From NCBI RefSeq assembly GCF_018502485.1, contig NZ_CP075546.1: a stretch of DNA of 64,000 bases. One strand, 5' to 3'. Origin of the DNA: Methanospirillum purgamenti (lineage in GTDB: Archaea > Halobacteriota > Methanomicrobia > Methanomicrobiales > Methanospirillaceae). Shown in pieces: positions 1 to 8,815 of this stretch. Both the position numbers and the translations under genes were made by a program. The notes below the pieces were generated by a model. It did not search any database and was not told where the DNA came from. It saw only the letters and a program-made list of their open reading frames with translations. Within the stretch, counting starts at the first letter, position 1; each line of letters opens with the position of its first letter.

Positions 1-1818
1 AATAGGAGTGTCATATTTTTGAAGAGATGAATCGTATCCGACAACATATTTCCAGATACTTTGGATTGAATTAAGAGCGGTTTTTGCAGCTATGGATTCT
101 TTTGAGGGCAATCCATATGTATTCCATCCTGATTTTATGTATTTTCTGACAGGTTCAGGTGAATTCTTGTATTTTAAGGGCACAGTATCGTCTTTTGTTG
201 AATAAACCCAGTATCCAGTCATAATTGTGATGAGATCCGACCCTTTGAGAGGTTTCCATCCATCAGGATTGATATATTCCAACACAGAATGACCTCCTGA
301 ACTTACCTTTGCAAATATCATAGCGGTGTCACTTCCTGCTGCAAGGGGTCGTGGAACGGATACAAAATTCCATCCGGATTTGAGGACAATTTCATCCTTT
401 TCCAAAAACAAATTCATGACTGCAGTAAGGTTTACTCTGCCATTGGCTGCAACCTTTCCGTTCAATGCAGGAATTTTGTCAGAATTTTCAATGAATAGGG
501 TTCTGATGTTTTGAGGAGTAAGATCTGCATCCTTATCCAGGACAAGAGCGGACATTCCGGCAACAAGAGCGGTCGCTTGTGATGTACCATTCAGGTACGC
601 ATACCTGTTACCACCAGGTCGTGTAATCATTGTGCTGTAGATATGACCTCCCGGAGCTGCAAGATGAACACTTGTTCCATAATTTGAGGAGGGAAAGAGC
701 GTGTCATCAGCGGCTGTAGAAGCAACCCCGATAATATTTGACAGCGTATAGGAAGCCGGATAATATGGTTTTTGATCATTATTCATCCCATTATTTCCCG
801 CAGCACAAATAAAGAGAGCGTGCGAGCCAGATATTGCATCACACAAAGATTGTGAATAATCTCCTCCACCAAAAGAGCAACTTATAATATCGGCATGATT
901 TGCCGCCGCATACTCGATCCCTTTGATTATATCTGAAATATACGCTTTTCCATTTGAACCAATAGCTTTTACAGCCATTATTTTCGTCTTCCAGGCTGCC
1001 CCGGTTATACCTATTCCATTATTTCCGGAAGCACCGATGATTCCTGCACAATGAGTTCCGTGCCCAAAATCATCCATGGGATCTGGTGTGTCCGTAATAA
1101 CATTGTATCCATGTTCTCCGGAAGGACCAGTCCACATATTTGGAGCAAGTTCAGGATGCGTATAGTCAACACCAGTATCAAGCACTGCAACTATAACATC
1201 TCCGGAACTGGTTGAGATGTCCCAGGCATTTAAAAATTTTCCATCAGAACCTGTAGTTCCTGGAGGAATTCCTTCCCGGTAGACTTGTCCGTTGTTTGAA
1301 AGGCCCCACTGCCTCCAAAATTCTGGATCATTAGGTGTGTTGTCTACTGACACGATATAATCCGGTTCTGCATAGAGTACTCCTGGAAGAGAAGACAGCG
1401 CTTTTATCGCTTCATCCTCATTTCTCCCCTTTGTCGAAAATAAAGCAAGACCAGGAAGTGCATCACCTAAATCCTGTTGTAATGCCACTCCCTCAATTTG
1501 TACATCCGCAAGGGCAGATACTTCAGAAGTATTATATCTGACCAGAATTCGTGCTTCCGTGGCTCCTTCTGTTTGAATAGTTCCCAGGGATTCAGAAGTA
1601 ACAGAAGAACTCATATTCATTCCTGCAGCGTGTGATTGAGAAGGCGCTGCCTGAGGAACAATCGGAACAGATATATCCCCGGTATTCTGTCCGACTCCCG
1701 GAATGGTAAAGTAATCACGGGCAGATGGATGCCATCCCGATATTGGCTCTGCGCAGACGATACCACAAAACAAAAGAATTATTGTTCCTATAAGAACCCA
1801 TCTGATGCACCGGTTCAT
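1..1818 (-). CDS. Secreted subtilisin-like serine protease (S8), partial
   Basis: Partial gene: the ATG is at 1818 and the frame stays open to base 1 (606 residues visible, no stop). An N-terminal hydrophobic segment ending near 'VCAEP' looks like a signal peptide, so the protein is probably exported. A propeptide-like region (about 60-150) precedes an S8 domain. The catalytic triad is visible: Asp214 in 'VAVLDTG', His253 in 'GHGTH' and Ser413 in 'NGTSQAT', where Gln replaces the more usual Met after Ser. Beyond the protease domain are two copies of a 'SGWN' segment (near 'KSGWNFVSVP' and 'KSGWNTYGLP'), probably a C-terminal wall or adhesion domain. It is read divergently from the kinase gene at 1909. 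The S8 assignment is firm; substrate and cell location are inferred. Confidence 0.9.
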   Translation of the reverse strand, partial: MNRCIRWVLIGTIILLFCGIVCAEPISGWHPSARDYFTIPGVGQNTGDISVPIVPQAAPSQSHAAGMNMSSSVTSESLGTIQTEGATEARILVRYNTSEVSALADVQIEGVALQQDLGDALPGLALFSTKGRNEDEAIKALSSLPGVLYAEPDYIVSVDNTPNDPEFWRQWGLSNNGQVYREGIPPGTTGSDGKFLNAWDISTSSGDVIVAVLDTGVDYTHPELAPNMWTGPSGEHGYNVITDTPDPMDDFGHGTHCAGIIGASGNNGIGITGAAWKTKIMAVKAIGSNGKAYISDIIKGIEYAAANHADIISCSFGGGDYSQSLCDAISGSHALFICAAGNNGMNNDQKPYYPASYTLSNIIGVASTAADDTLFPSSNYGTSVHLAAPGGHIYSTMITRPGGNRYAYLNGTSQATALVAGMSALVLDKDADLTPQNIRTLFIENSDKIPALNGKVAANGRVNLTAVMNLFLEKDEIVLKSGWNFVSVPRPLAAGSDTAMIFAKVSSGGHSVLEYINPDGWKPLKGSDLITIMTGYWVYSTKDDTVPLKYKNSPEPVRKYIKSGWNTYGLPSKESIAAKTALNSIQSIWKYVVGYDSSLQKYDTPI

Positions 1819-1908
1819 ATCATTCACAGCAGTTTCATTGCCTGCTAAGAAGATAAGGTTTCATACTTGATCATCCAGTAATGGTACGATACAGCAGGGT
1901 TGGTGTGT

Positions 1909-3699
1909 ATGGTTTATTCAGTGTTGTTCATAGATGATGATCCGGAAATCTGTTCAATTGCGAAAGCATTTCTGGAAAAAACTGGTTCTTTTAAAGTAAC
2001 TACATCTGAGTCTGTGAAAAATTCACAGCAACTCCTCAAGAAAACGCATTTTGATGCAATTATTTCAGATTATGCAATGCCAGGGTCAGATGGGCTTGCA
2101 TTTCTTCGGTCTGTCAGATGTAAAGGAAACCGGATTCCTTTCGTGATTCTGACGGGAAAAGGAAAGGAACAGATTATCATAGATGCACTGAACAGCGGTG
2201 CTGACTTATATTTTGAAAAAAGTGATACACCAAAGGATTTGTTCCACCAAATATCAGAAAAACTGGTTCCTCTGATAAAATCCAAGCAGGCAGAAGTAAT
2301 ATTTCATGAAATATTTACCCAGTCACCAATTGCTATTGAAATATACAACTCCGAAGGAAAACTGCTACAAGTGAATAATGCCTGCCTGGATCTTTTTGGA
2401 ATAGAAAGTCAAACCGAGATTTTTTTGTTTGATCTTTTTCAGGATCCAAATATTCCAAAAGAGGTTTTAAAAAGACTTAAAAACGGAGAAAAGATTGAAT
2501 ATACCAGATCATTTGATTTTGATCTGGTGAAAAAGAAGAAACTCTACAACACATCTAAAACCGGGGAGATGTATATAAAGGTACAGATAACTCCTCTCGA
2601 TCATTCAGATATAAACATTACCGGGGGATATCTGGTCCAGATACAGGACTTAACCGAACAGACGATCTCCGAATGTGCTTTAAAAACAAGTGAAGAAAAA
2701 TATCGAAGTATTTTTTCAAATAATCACTCAGTGATGCTGATTATTGATCCAAATAACGGGCAGATAATGGATGCTAATCCCGCAGCGTGTGAATATTACG
2801 GATATACTCGTGAAGAATTAATTCAATTGAAAGTTACCAGCATTAATTGTCTGAGTGAAGAGGATATCTTCAATGAAATGGATAAGGCACGAAAAGAAGA
2901 ACGCAATTTTTTTTATTTCAGACACCGTCTTGCTTCAGGCGAAATCAGGGAGGTTGAAGTCCACAGCGGGCCGATAAAAATTGAGAAAAAACAACTTCTC
3001 TATTCGATAATTCATGACATTACTGATAAAAAAAGGGTGGAAGAAGCTCTTGTTACAGCAAACAAAAAACTCAATATGCTCTCTTCAATAACCAGGCATG
3101 ATATTTTAAACGTTCTTACAGCACTCACCGGATACCTGGAGTTTGCAGGGACTGAAACTTCCATAGAGGATGCCAGGATTTTCATACAAAAAGCACAGGT
3201 TGCAGCACGATCAATACGACATCATATAGAATTTACCAGAGACTACCAGGATCTTGGATCAAAAGAACCTCTTTGGCATGATATCAGGGCCATCGTTAAA
3301 AGTTCTGCAGCATTAATCAACACAAAACAGGTTAAGATTGAGTATGATACTGAATCCAGACTTCTTGTATTGGCAGATCCTCTTTTATTGAAAGTTATAT
3401 ACAATTTGATGGAGAATGCCATCAGGCATGGACAGACCATCACCAGGATATCCAGTTATTGGGAAAAAAAATCTGATGGATGCGTTGATTGGATTATTGA
3501 GGATGATGGAATTGGAATTCCACTTTCACTAAAAAAATCAATTTTTTCTAGAGAAGTGGGAAAAAATACAGGATTGGGTCTTTTTCTAGCTCGTGAAATT
3601 CTGGCTATAACCGGAATTACTATACAGGAGGTTGGAGGTGAGGGAGAAGGAGCAAGATTTTTAATGAAGATCCCTGATGGAAAATATAGAATTGAGTAG
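1909..3699 (+). CDS. Receiver-PAS-PAS histidine kinase
   Basis: A soluble hybrid signalling protein. An N-terminal receiver domain (about residues 3-120) has the acidic pocket 'IDDDPE' and phospho-acceptor Asp54 in 'IISDYAMPG'. Two PAS domains follow (about 130-250 and 260-375), then a HisKA-type helix with His397 in 'TRHDILNVLTALTG'. The ATPase domain has an N box 'LMENAIRHG', a G1 box 'DDGIGIP' and a G2 box 'GLGLFLA'. All catalytic elements look intact. I chose the ATG at 1909; an in-frame TTG at 1900 would add three residues. There is no membrane segment, so the PAS domains should sense a cytoplasmic signal. No partner regulator lies next to it; output is presumably by phosphotransfer elsewhere. 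Confidence 0.9.
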   Translation: MVYSVLFIDDDPEICSIAKAFLEKTGSFKVTTSESVKNSQQLLKKTHFDAIISDYAMPGSDGLAFLRSVRCKGNRIPFVILTGKGKEQIIIDALNSGADLYFEKSDTPKDLFHQISEKLVPLIKSKQAEVIFHEIFTQSPIAIEIYNSEGKLLQVNNACLDLFGIESQTEIFLFDLFQDPNIPKEVLKRLKNGEKIEYTRSFDFDLVKKKKLYNTSKTGEMYIKVQITPLDHSDINITGGYLVQIQDLTEQTISECALKTSEEKYRSIFSNNHSVMLIIDPNNGQIMDANPAACEYYGYTREELIQLKVTSINCLSEEDIFNEMDKARKEERNFFYFRHRLASGEIREVEVHSGPIKIEKKQLLYSIIHDITDKKRVEEALVTANKKLNMLSSITRHDILNVLTALTGYLEFAGTETSIEDARIFIQKAQVAARSIRHHIEFTRDYQDLGSKEPLWHDIRAIVKSSAALINTKQVKIEYDTESRLLVLADPLLLKVIYNLMENAIRHGQTITRISSYWEKKSDGCVDWIIEDDGIGIPLSLKKSIFSREVGKNTGLGLFLAREILAITGITIQEVGGEGEGARFLMKIPDGKYRIE

Positions 3700-3717
3700 A
3701 TTTAAAAATTTAATAGG

Positions 3718-5001
3718 TTATCGGACCGTTTGAGCAGTCCAATTCTCACCATCAGTTTGAAAGACGATCGAGCCGTTCACATCTGTTCTGTATACCTGTG
3801 AACCAATTTCCTGAATTGTTTCAAGAGTTGCAGAACGGGGATAACCAAATGGATTGCCTGAACCAAGTGAAATAATTGAAACCTGTGGTCTGACATTCAT
3901 AAGCGGGCCGATTGCATCATCGGAGCCATGGTCTGGTAGCTTTAAAATTGTTGCCTTATTTCTGACTTCTGATGAATCTCCCGGGAGTATCAGTGAAATA
4001 TTTCCGATAGAAACCTTTAGAACAAGGGAGTCTTCATCAGGGTGTCCCGTAAGCCGATATGGACCAATCACATCAATAATTGTATTATTCGTAAAAGGAA
4101 TCTTCATTCCTGCGGTTACAATCATCCGGACAGCCTGATCAGATATCACTGCTGCAATTACTTTTTTGTAGAGATCAGATGAATGAACAACTCCATTATC
4201 AGCATATTTTTTCACATCAAATGCATCAAGAACATCAATCATCCCTCCAATGTGGTCATCATACGGGTGTGAAGCAATAACCATATCAAGAGTCGTGACA
4301 TTTTGCTTTTTCAAATATTCAACAAGACGTTGACCAGAATTAACCGGTCCTGCATCAATGAGTAGATTTTTACCATCACTTTGAATAAGTGCTGCATCTC
4401 CCTGACTGACATCAATAAAATGAATCCGGGTTTCAGGTTTTAAAGGAGGCTGTGGCTTTAATTCAGGTATGACTGATTTTTGTTCTGGTTCCGGCGCTAT
4501 GGAAATATTATCACGTGGTGTAGGAAGAGAAGGAGATGGCTCTATTGGTGCCTCGGTTGAAGATATAACTCCTTCTTTTGGCAGAGGATATGGAATCATC
4601 CCAGATAGAGATAAATACGTGAGGCAAATGAGAACAATAAGAATCACTATACCAATGCCTGCAACCACACCCAACCTCCCCCTTTTATTCGGAGTAAGTT
4701 CTTTCATTTTTGATAGTGTTCTCTTTGCCGGAGGGGTTTTTATTCTGGATAAATTGCGTTCATACACCTTATTTCCAGGATCAAGTAAAATTGCATGCTC
4801 AAAACAGTGTATTGCACGATCTTTTTGATTCGTCTGTGAGAGTGCTACCCCATACGCATTCCAAGCCCTATGATTCCGTTCGTCTTTTTCTACCAGGTCA
4901 GAAAAGATCTCAATTGCTCTATCTATCTTTCCGGCTTTTATGCACGATATTCCCTCATCGAACCGGTTATCATCCGGATTCACAGCCATATCTGCGTCCA
5001 T
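3718..5001 (-). CDS. TPR / membrane / metallo-beta-lactamase (ComEC-like) protein
   Basis: A three-part protein. The N-terminus has about two TPR units (residues 8-75), then one membrane segment (about 105-130), a Pro/Glu-rich linker, and a metallo-beta-lactamase domain from about 190. That domain shows the 'DVSQGDAALIQ' start and metal-binding 'SHPYDDHIGG' typical of the hydrolase domain of ComEC/Rec2-like proteins, without the transport channel. The hydrolase part is predicted outside the membrane with the TPRs inside, though topology is inferred. The start is the ATG at 5001; an ATG five codons in is also possible. It is divergent from the permease at 5053. Known relatives cleave phosphodiester or nucleotide substrates; the substrate here is unknown. 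Confidence 0.8.
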   Translation of the reverse strand: MDADMAVNPDDNRFDEGISCIKAGKIDRAIEIFSDLVEKDERNHRAWNAYGVALSQTNQKDRAIHCFEHAILLDPGNKVYERNLSRIKTPPAKRTLSKMKELTPNKRGRLGVVAGIGIVILIVLICLTYLSLSGMIPYPLPKEGVISSTEAPIEPSPSLPTPRDNISIAPEPEQKSVIPELKPQPPLKPETRIHFIDVSQGDAALIQSDGKNLLIDAGPVNSGQRLVEYLKKQNVTTLDMVIASHPYDDHIGGMIDVLDAFDVKKYADNGVVHSSDLYKKVIAAVISDQAVRMIVTAGMKIPFTNNTIIDVIGPYRLTGHPDEDSLVLKVSIGNISLILPGDSSEVRNKATILKLPDHGSDDAIGPLMNVRPQVSIISLGSGNPFGYPRSATLETIQEIGSQVYRTDVNGSIVFQTDGENWTAQTVR

Positions 5002-5052
5002 GTTTCTCAGATAACAACATAAATCCTCCGATGGATAGTATATATATCGAAA

Positions 5053-5862
5053 ATGGAAGTATTTCTAACAATATTCATTATACTAATACTCTGTGGACTG
5101 GTAGCGGGATTTCTTGCCGGTCTTTTTGGTATCGGAGGTGGCGTAATTATGGTTCCAGTCATGTTTTTTCTACTCTCTGACCTTGGGTATGCTGAATATG
5201 CAATGGCGATGTCTGTTGCAACGTCTGCAGCAGTAATTTTACCCACTGCACTTGCTGGAACGATCAAATATAATCGAGATGCCTGCTTTTCGTTTCAACC
5301 TGCAATCATTCTTGGGATAGGAGGGATTTTTGGATCAATGTTAGGTAGTACGATGTCAGTCCTCATCTCAAATCAGGCTCACGTAATTGCATTTTCATGT
5401 TTTCTTGTCTTTTTGGCTCTCTGGATGGCTATAAAACAGAGTAGTTTTTTTTTCAATTTCAAAATCAGAGAGTCCACCATTACTTTTATTATTCTCGGAG
5501 TTGGTGTTGGTATTGCTGCCGGACTTTTTGGAGTAGGAGGAGGAGTGATCCTGACACCTGTACTAACATCGCTTCTTGGAATGAACATTCATCGATCAAT
5601 TGGTATCTCACTATCTTCCATGGTTCTTATCGCATCTGGAACCGTTCTTTCCTATATAATTCTTGGATTTGATGTTTCCAATCTCTTTCCTTATTCAATT
5701 GGATATGTAAACATCCTTTTCGCAGCAGTTTTAGTATGTGCCTCGATACCGTCAGTACAACTTGGGGTTAGAACCGGAAAAAAAATGGATGAAAGAAAAC
5801 TCCTTATCCTTTTCATCAGCATGTTGATGATATTGGCAATCAGGATGATTTTCTCTGTATAA
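5053..5862 (+). CDS. TauE/SafE family permease
   Basis: Integral membrane protein of 269 residues with about eight hydrophobic helices. Two internal repeats carry the family signature: 'GLFGIGGGVIMVPVM' near residue 22 and 'GLFGVGGGVILTPVL' near residue 157. This two-fold repeat is the hallmark of TauE/SafE permeases, which move sulfite, sulfoacetate or other small organic anions. The substrate cannot be read from the sequence. It stands alone, divergent from the TPR/beta-lactamase gene with 51 bases between, where an AT-rich TATA-like stretch (about 5038-5048) lies. Confidence 0.9.
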   Translation: MEVFLTIFIILILCGLVAGFLAGLFGIGGGVIMVPVMFFLLSDLGYAEYAMAMSVATSAAVILPTALAGTIKYNRDACFSFQPAIILGIGGIFGSMLGSTMSVLISNQAHVIAFSCFLVFLALWMAIKQSSFFFNFKIRESTITFIILGVGVGIAAGLFGVGGGVILTPVLTSLLGMNIHRSIGISLSSMVLIASGTVLSYIILGFDVSNLFPYSIGYVNILFAAVLVCASIPSVQLGVRTGKKMDERKLLILFISMLMILAIRMIFSV

Positions 5863-5897
5863 ACTTGAAAAGAAGAGTATAATCAGATAATAGTTGT

Positions 5898-6179
5898 TTA
5901 ATCCCGTTTCCCACTCCGGGTCATAGATACTGTAAACCGGATTGGTCCAGGCTGATTCGTGTGGGGACCAAGTTCTTCCTGATGAGGATGACCATGTGGA
6001 TTATGCCAGGGACCAGGAGTAGAACGTTTTTTCCAGGCTTTTCGTTCAGGGTGAGGATACGGGATTTTCATCGGATGATGGCGGAGCGTCTCCAGATAAC
6101 GCGCTCTATCCATGCTGATTCTACCACCCTTCTCCCGGTATCTCCGGGCAGGCACAGGATCAATAACCCGTGGAGACAT
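5898..6179 (-). CDS. Small basic His/Pro-rich hypothetical protein
   Basis: A 93-residue frame with ATG at 6179, preceded by a purine-rich stretch that could act as a ribosome site. The product is strongly basic and rich in His, Pro and Arg; clusters such as 'GPWHNPHGHPHQEE' could bind metal. I recognise no family. It lies between a convergent permease gene and the convergent eIF1A region. An overlapping plus-strand frame (5961-6206) is possible but has a less protein-like composition. Treat this as a candidate gene only. Confidence 0.35.
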   Translation of the reverse strand: MSPRVIDPVPARRYREKGGRISMDRARYLETLRHHPMKIPYPHPERKAWKKRSTPGPWHNPHGHPHQEELGPHTNQPGPIRFTVSMTRSGKRD

Positions 6180-6436
6180 GCTTTTATCCTTTTTTTAAAA
6201 GATTAATATCTTTGTGTCAGTTCTAAAAATATAACTGCATTTATTGGAAACAGATGAGAAGAGCACTTGTTTATAATTTCTATGAATGATTCTTGTGTGC
6301 AAAAAGTAAAACCTCGGAAAAATAACATCTCTTTAGCACATATTCAGAAAACATCACGTCGATATGTAAACCTTTATAATAAAAACGTATCAGAACATAC
6401 TATAATAGCGATAAAAAAAGAAAAATCAAAAATATA

Positions 6437-6775
6437 TCAGATATACTTATTTCGCCTCAGCCAGTCACGCTGAGGAGGGGTATACCGGTAAGAGATATCG
6501 CATTTTTCATCCTGAAAGGACCAGGGTGTGATAATAATTACATCCCCTTCACGAATCCAGGCACGCCGTTTCATTTTGCCTTTGATTCTTCCAAGACGAG
6601 TTATCCCATCTGAACATCTGACACGAATGTGAAATGAGCCAAGCATCAGTTCAGCATACGCAAACTGTTCTCCTTTCCTACTATTGGGGAGTCTGACTCT
6701 GATGGTTTCTACATCTGCAGGTTCCTGGGATTCAATCGTCGGTTCAACTCCTATTTCGGTACTTGTCTCAGTTAT
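6437..6775 (-). CDS. eif1A: Translation initiation factor eIF1A (no canonical start codon)
   Basis: The product matches archaeal aIF1A, which binds the small ribosomal subunit and helps start-codon selection. The OB-fold core is clear: 'IRVRLPN', then 'LGSFHIRVRCSDG', 'GRIKGKMKRRAWIREGD' and 'VIIITPW'. The first ATG (6646) falls inside the domain and would remove the first beta strand. The frame continues upstream to a stop at 6821-6823 with no ATG, GTG or TTG. Possible non-canonical starts are an ATA at 6775 (GGAG eight bases upstream) and an ATT at 6736 (GGAG eleven bases upstream). The upper boundary given is therefore a guess; a sequencing indel is the alternative. The family call is firm. 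Confidence 0.8.
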   Translation of the reverse strand: MTETSTEIGVEPTIESQEPADVETIRVRLPNSRKGEQFAYAELMLGSFHIRVRCSDGITRLGRIKGKMKRRAWIREGDVIIITPWSFQDEKCDISYRYTPPQRDWLRRNKYI

Positions 6776-6993
6776 CTGACCATCTCCGGTAAAAAGTGCA
6801 AAGAAATCACGAAAAACCTGTCAAGAGTGAATAATCAAGATTATGGTAATTAGGTTCGCACTAGTTAATGTGACATAAATTCAAAGAATCCTGCCAGTGA
6901 CTTTAATACATGTTCCCAAACTTAATGAAAGTATCGGACTTGACTCGTATATTGATACCACTAGGTTCAATGTATACAAGAGATATAGAGTAG

Positions 6994-7494
6994 ATGATTA
7001 TGAAAAACCGTTCACTATCCATCAGCCTACTTCTCGTATTCTGTATTTTCATTCCACTAATAATTGGATTTATTGGATCATTTTTTACTATGACGAGTGT
7101 GACCGGGTGGTATCTTACACTAAACAAGCCTTGGTTTACTCCTCCAGGCTGGGTATTCGGTCCGGCATGGACGATTCTTTACATCCTTATGGGTGTTGCA
7201 TGGTGGTTTGTTCTTCGGAATGGAATTGATTCACCATCCGTAAAGACGGCAACAATGTGGTTTCTTGTACAGCTGGTAGTGAATCTGCTTTGGTCTCTTG
7301 TATTTTTTGGAATGCAATCCCTCCTTGGGGGAGTTATCGTAATTTTGATACTTATTCTCTTAATTGGAATAACCATGCTCTCATTCAGTAAGGTATCACG
7401 TGAATCTGTCATTCTTCTCATCCCATATCTTTGCTGGACATTATTTGCTACAATCCTGACTATCTCGGTCTATCTGCTCAATTCTACAATGTAA
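6994..7494 (+). CDS. tspO: TspO/MBR family membrane protein
   Basis: Five-helix membrane protein of 166 residues. The family signature is visible: Trp/Pro-rich 'GWYLTLNKPWFTPPGWVFGPAW', then 'ILYILMGVAWWFVLRNG', and a later 'NLLWSLVFFGMQS'. TspO proteins bind porphyrins or other hydrophobic ligands and are linked to oxidative or photo-stress responses; the role in methanogens is not established. Two in-frame ATGs (6994 and 7000) are equally usable. It is divergent from eIF1A, with about 200 bases of AT-rich spacer, and is followed after 50 bases by trmO on the same strand. Confidence 0.9.
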   Translation: MIMKNRSLSISLLLVFCIFIPLIIGFIGSFFTMTSVTGWYLTLNKPWFTPPGWVFGPAWTILYILMGVAWWFVLRNGIDSPSVKTATMWFLVQLVVNLLWSLVFFGMQSLLGGVIVILILILLIGITMLSFSKVSRESVILLIPYLCWTLFATILTISVYLLNSTM

Positions 7495-7544
7495 ATAAAA
7501 ATATAAAAAACAGGAATCAGAAATCCCAAAAATAGGAGAACATA

Positions 7545-7994
7545 ATGATTGAAATAAACCCAATTGGCATAATTCACTCCCCATTTAATAGGAAAGGACA
7601 AGCACCTCGTCAGGGACGATCCTGTGAAGAAAGAATGCAAATAGAGATCTATGAGCAATATATTTCAGGTTTGGGATCTATGGAAGGAATATCCCACATT
7701 TGGGTATTATACTGGATGGACAGGGCTGAACGGAATATTCTATTTGCAAAAAGACCAGACTGGGATGAGCCTAGACCTGTTTTTACGATCCGATCACCTG
7801 CACGCCCGAACCCGATAGCTCTGTCGATAGGTAAAATTGAGGATATATCAGGAGGTAATATCATTGTTACCGGGCTTGAAGCACTGGATGGATCCCCTGT
7901 TATTGATATCAAACCTTATGTTTTTGAAATCGATTGTATATTTGAGGACGAAAATCCTTTGAATAAACCAAAAGGGAATGGAACCGGATTATAA
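7545..7994 (+). CDS. trmO: TrmO/TsaA-like tRNA methyltransferase
   Basis: 149 residues matching the UPF0066/TrmO family, S-adenosylmethionine-dependent enzymes that N6-methylate t6A37 of threonine tRNA in bacteria. Conserved parts seen are the opening 'PIGIIHSPF', 'GISHIWVLYWMDRA', the core 'TIRSPARPNPIALS' and 'GLEALDGSPVIDIKPYV'. This size corresponds to the catalytic beta-barrel domain without the extra C-terminal domain of E. coli TrmO, which is normal in archaea. The ATG at 7545 follows a 'TAGGAG' ribosome site nine bases upstream. It ends six bases into the convergent thi4 gene. Confidence 0.88.
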   Translation: MIEINPIGIIHSPFNRKGQAPRQGRSCEERMQIEIYEQYISGLGSMEGISHIWVLYWMDRAERNILFAKRPDWDEPRPVFTIRSPARPNPIALSIGKIEDISGGNIIVTGLEALDGSPVIDIKPYVFEIDCIFEDENPLNKPKGNGTGL

Positions 7995-8747
7995 CCGGTT
8001 GACAATCTGAAGTGCAGCTGCTTCGCCAGAGAGCAACATCCCACCAAAAACCGGACCCATCCGATGACCCCCCAGAACTGCATTGGCTGCCATGCCACAG
8101 ACATACAGACCTGGAAATACTTCTTTCGTATGGGACACAACCGCAGTCTCGGCATTCTCAGCCCACATAGTTCCTTCTCCTTTGATCTCTGGTTTTCCAC
8201 ATTTTTTTGCAACCTGGTGAGAAATAACCGCATCATGCCCGGTAGCATCTACAGTTATTTTACATGCAAGGGTGAGAGGATCAACATGGAGACCTGTCGC
8301 TTCAACCGGCTGCCAGTTAATGACCAGTCCAGATAACACTCCATCTCCTTTAACCATCACATCTTCCACAGTTGTCAGGTTAAAAAATTCGACTCCCGCA
8401 TCTGATGCAGCGGCGGTAAGTTTTGAAACAGCTTCAATCGATCTGGCAGTATAATATCCAGATGAGAACTCCGAATAATTTATGTGAAACCGATCAAGCA
8501 GACGTCTGGCTTCCTCTTGAACAACAATACGGGGAAACATCATGCCTCCTCCCCACATGCCCCCACCAATCGAGAGTTTCTTTTCAATGAGGCCGACCTT
8601 ATATCCTTTTTCTGCAATCAGGGCGGAACACACAAGGCCGGATGGCCCACCTCCCACCACGGCAACATCCATCTCCATGTAATCAAGGAGGGTTTCCATG
8701 TGATCTGAAATAATTGCCCTGCTAATGGTAATTTCTTCAAGAGTCAT
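7989..8747 (-). CDS. thi4: Sulfide-dependent thiazole synthase Thi4
   Basis: Makes the ADP-thiazole precursor of thiamine from NAD, glycine and a sulfur source. The FAD/NAD fold shows 'VAVVGGGPSGLVC' and 'GGGMWGGGMMFPR'. At the position of the sulfur-donating Cys of yeast Thi4 there is His154 ('TGLHVDP'), as in archaeal enzymes that use free sulfide catalytically instead of sacrificing a Cys. I place the start at the ATG at 8747 ('MTLEEITISRAI'), which fits the family and follows a GAGAGG site. A TTG at 8819 overlapping the thiE stop is possible and would add 24 residues. It is co-transcribed with thiE. Confidence 0.93.
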   Translation of the reverse strand: MTLEEITISRAIISDHMETLLDYMEMDVAVVGGGPSGLVCSALIAEKGYKVGLIEKKLSIGGGMWGGGMMFPRIVVQEEARRLLDRFHINYSEFSSGYYTARSIEAVSKLTAAASDAGVEFFNLTTVEDVMVKGDGVLSGLVINWQPVEATGLHVDPLTLACKITVDATGHDAVISHQVAKKCGKPEIKGEGTMWAENAETAVVSHTKEVFPGLYVCGMAANAVLGGHRMGPVFGGMLLSGEAAALQIVNRL

Positions 8748-8815
8748 GTCCCTATTGCCTCTCTTTCGAACTATATCTAATTTTTGAACACGCTGTGAAA
8801 TGATTTCCGAAATCT

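Noticed and set aside
5961..6206. Plus-strand frame opposite the small His/Pro-rich gene
   Set aside because: Composition (Arg, Met, Phe mixed) is less convincing than the minus frame; no ribosome site.
6267..6473. Plus-strand frame of 68 codons running into the eIF1A 3' end
   Set aside because: AT-rich, overlaps a conserved gene and shows no protein features.
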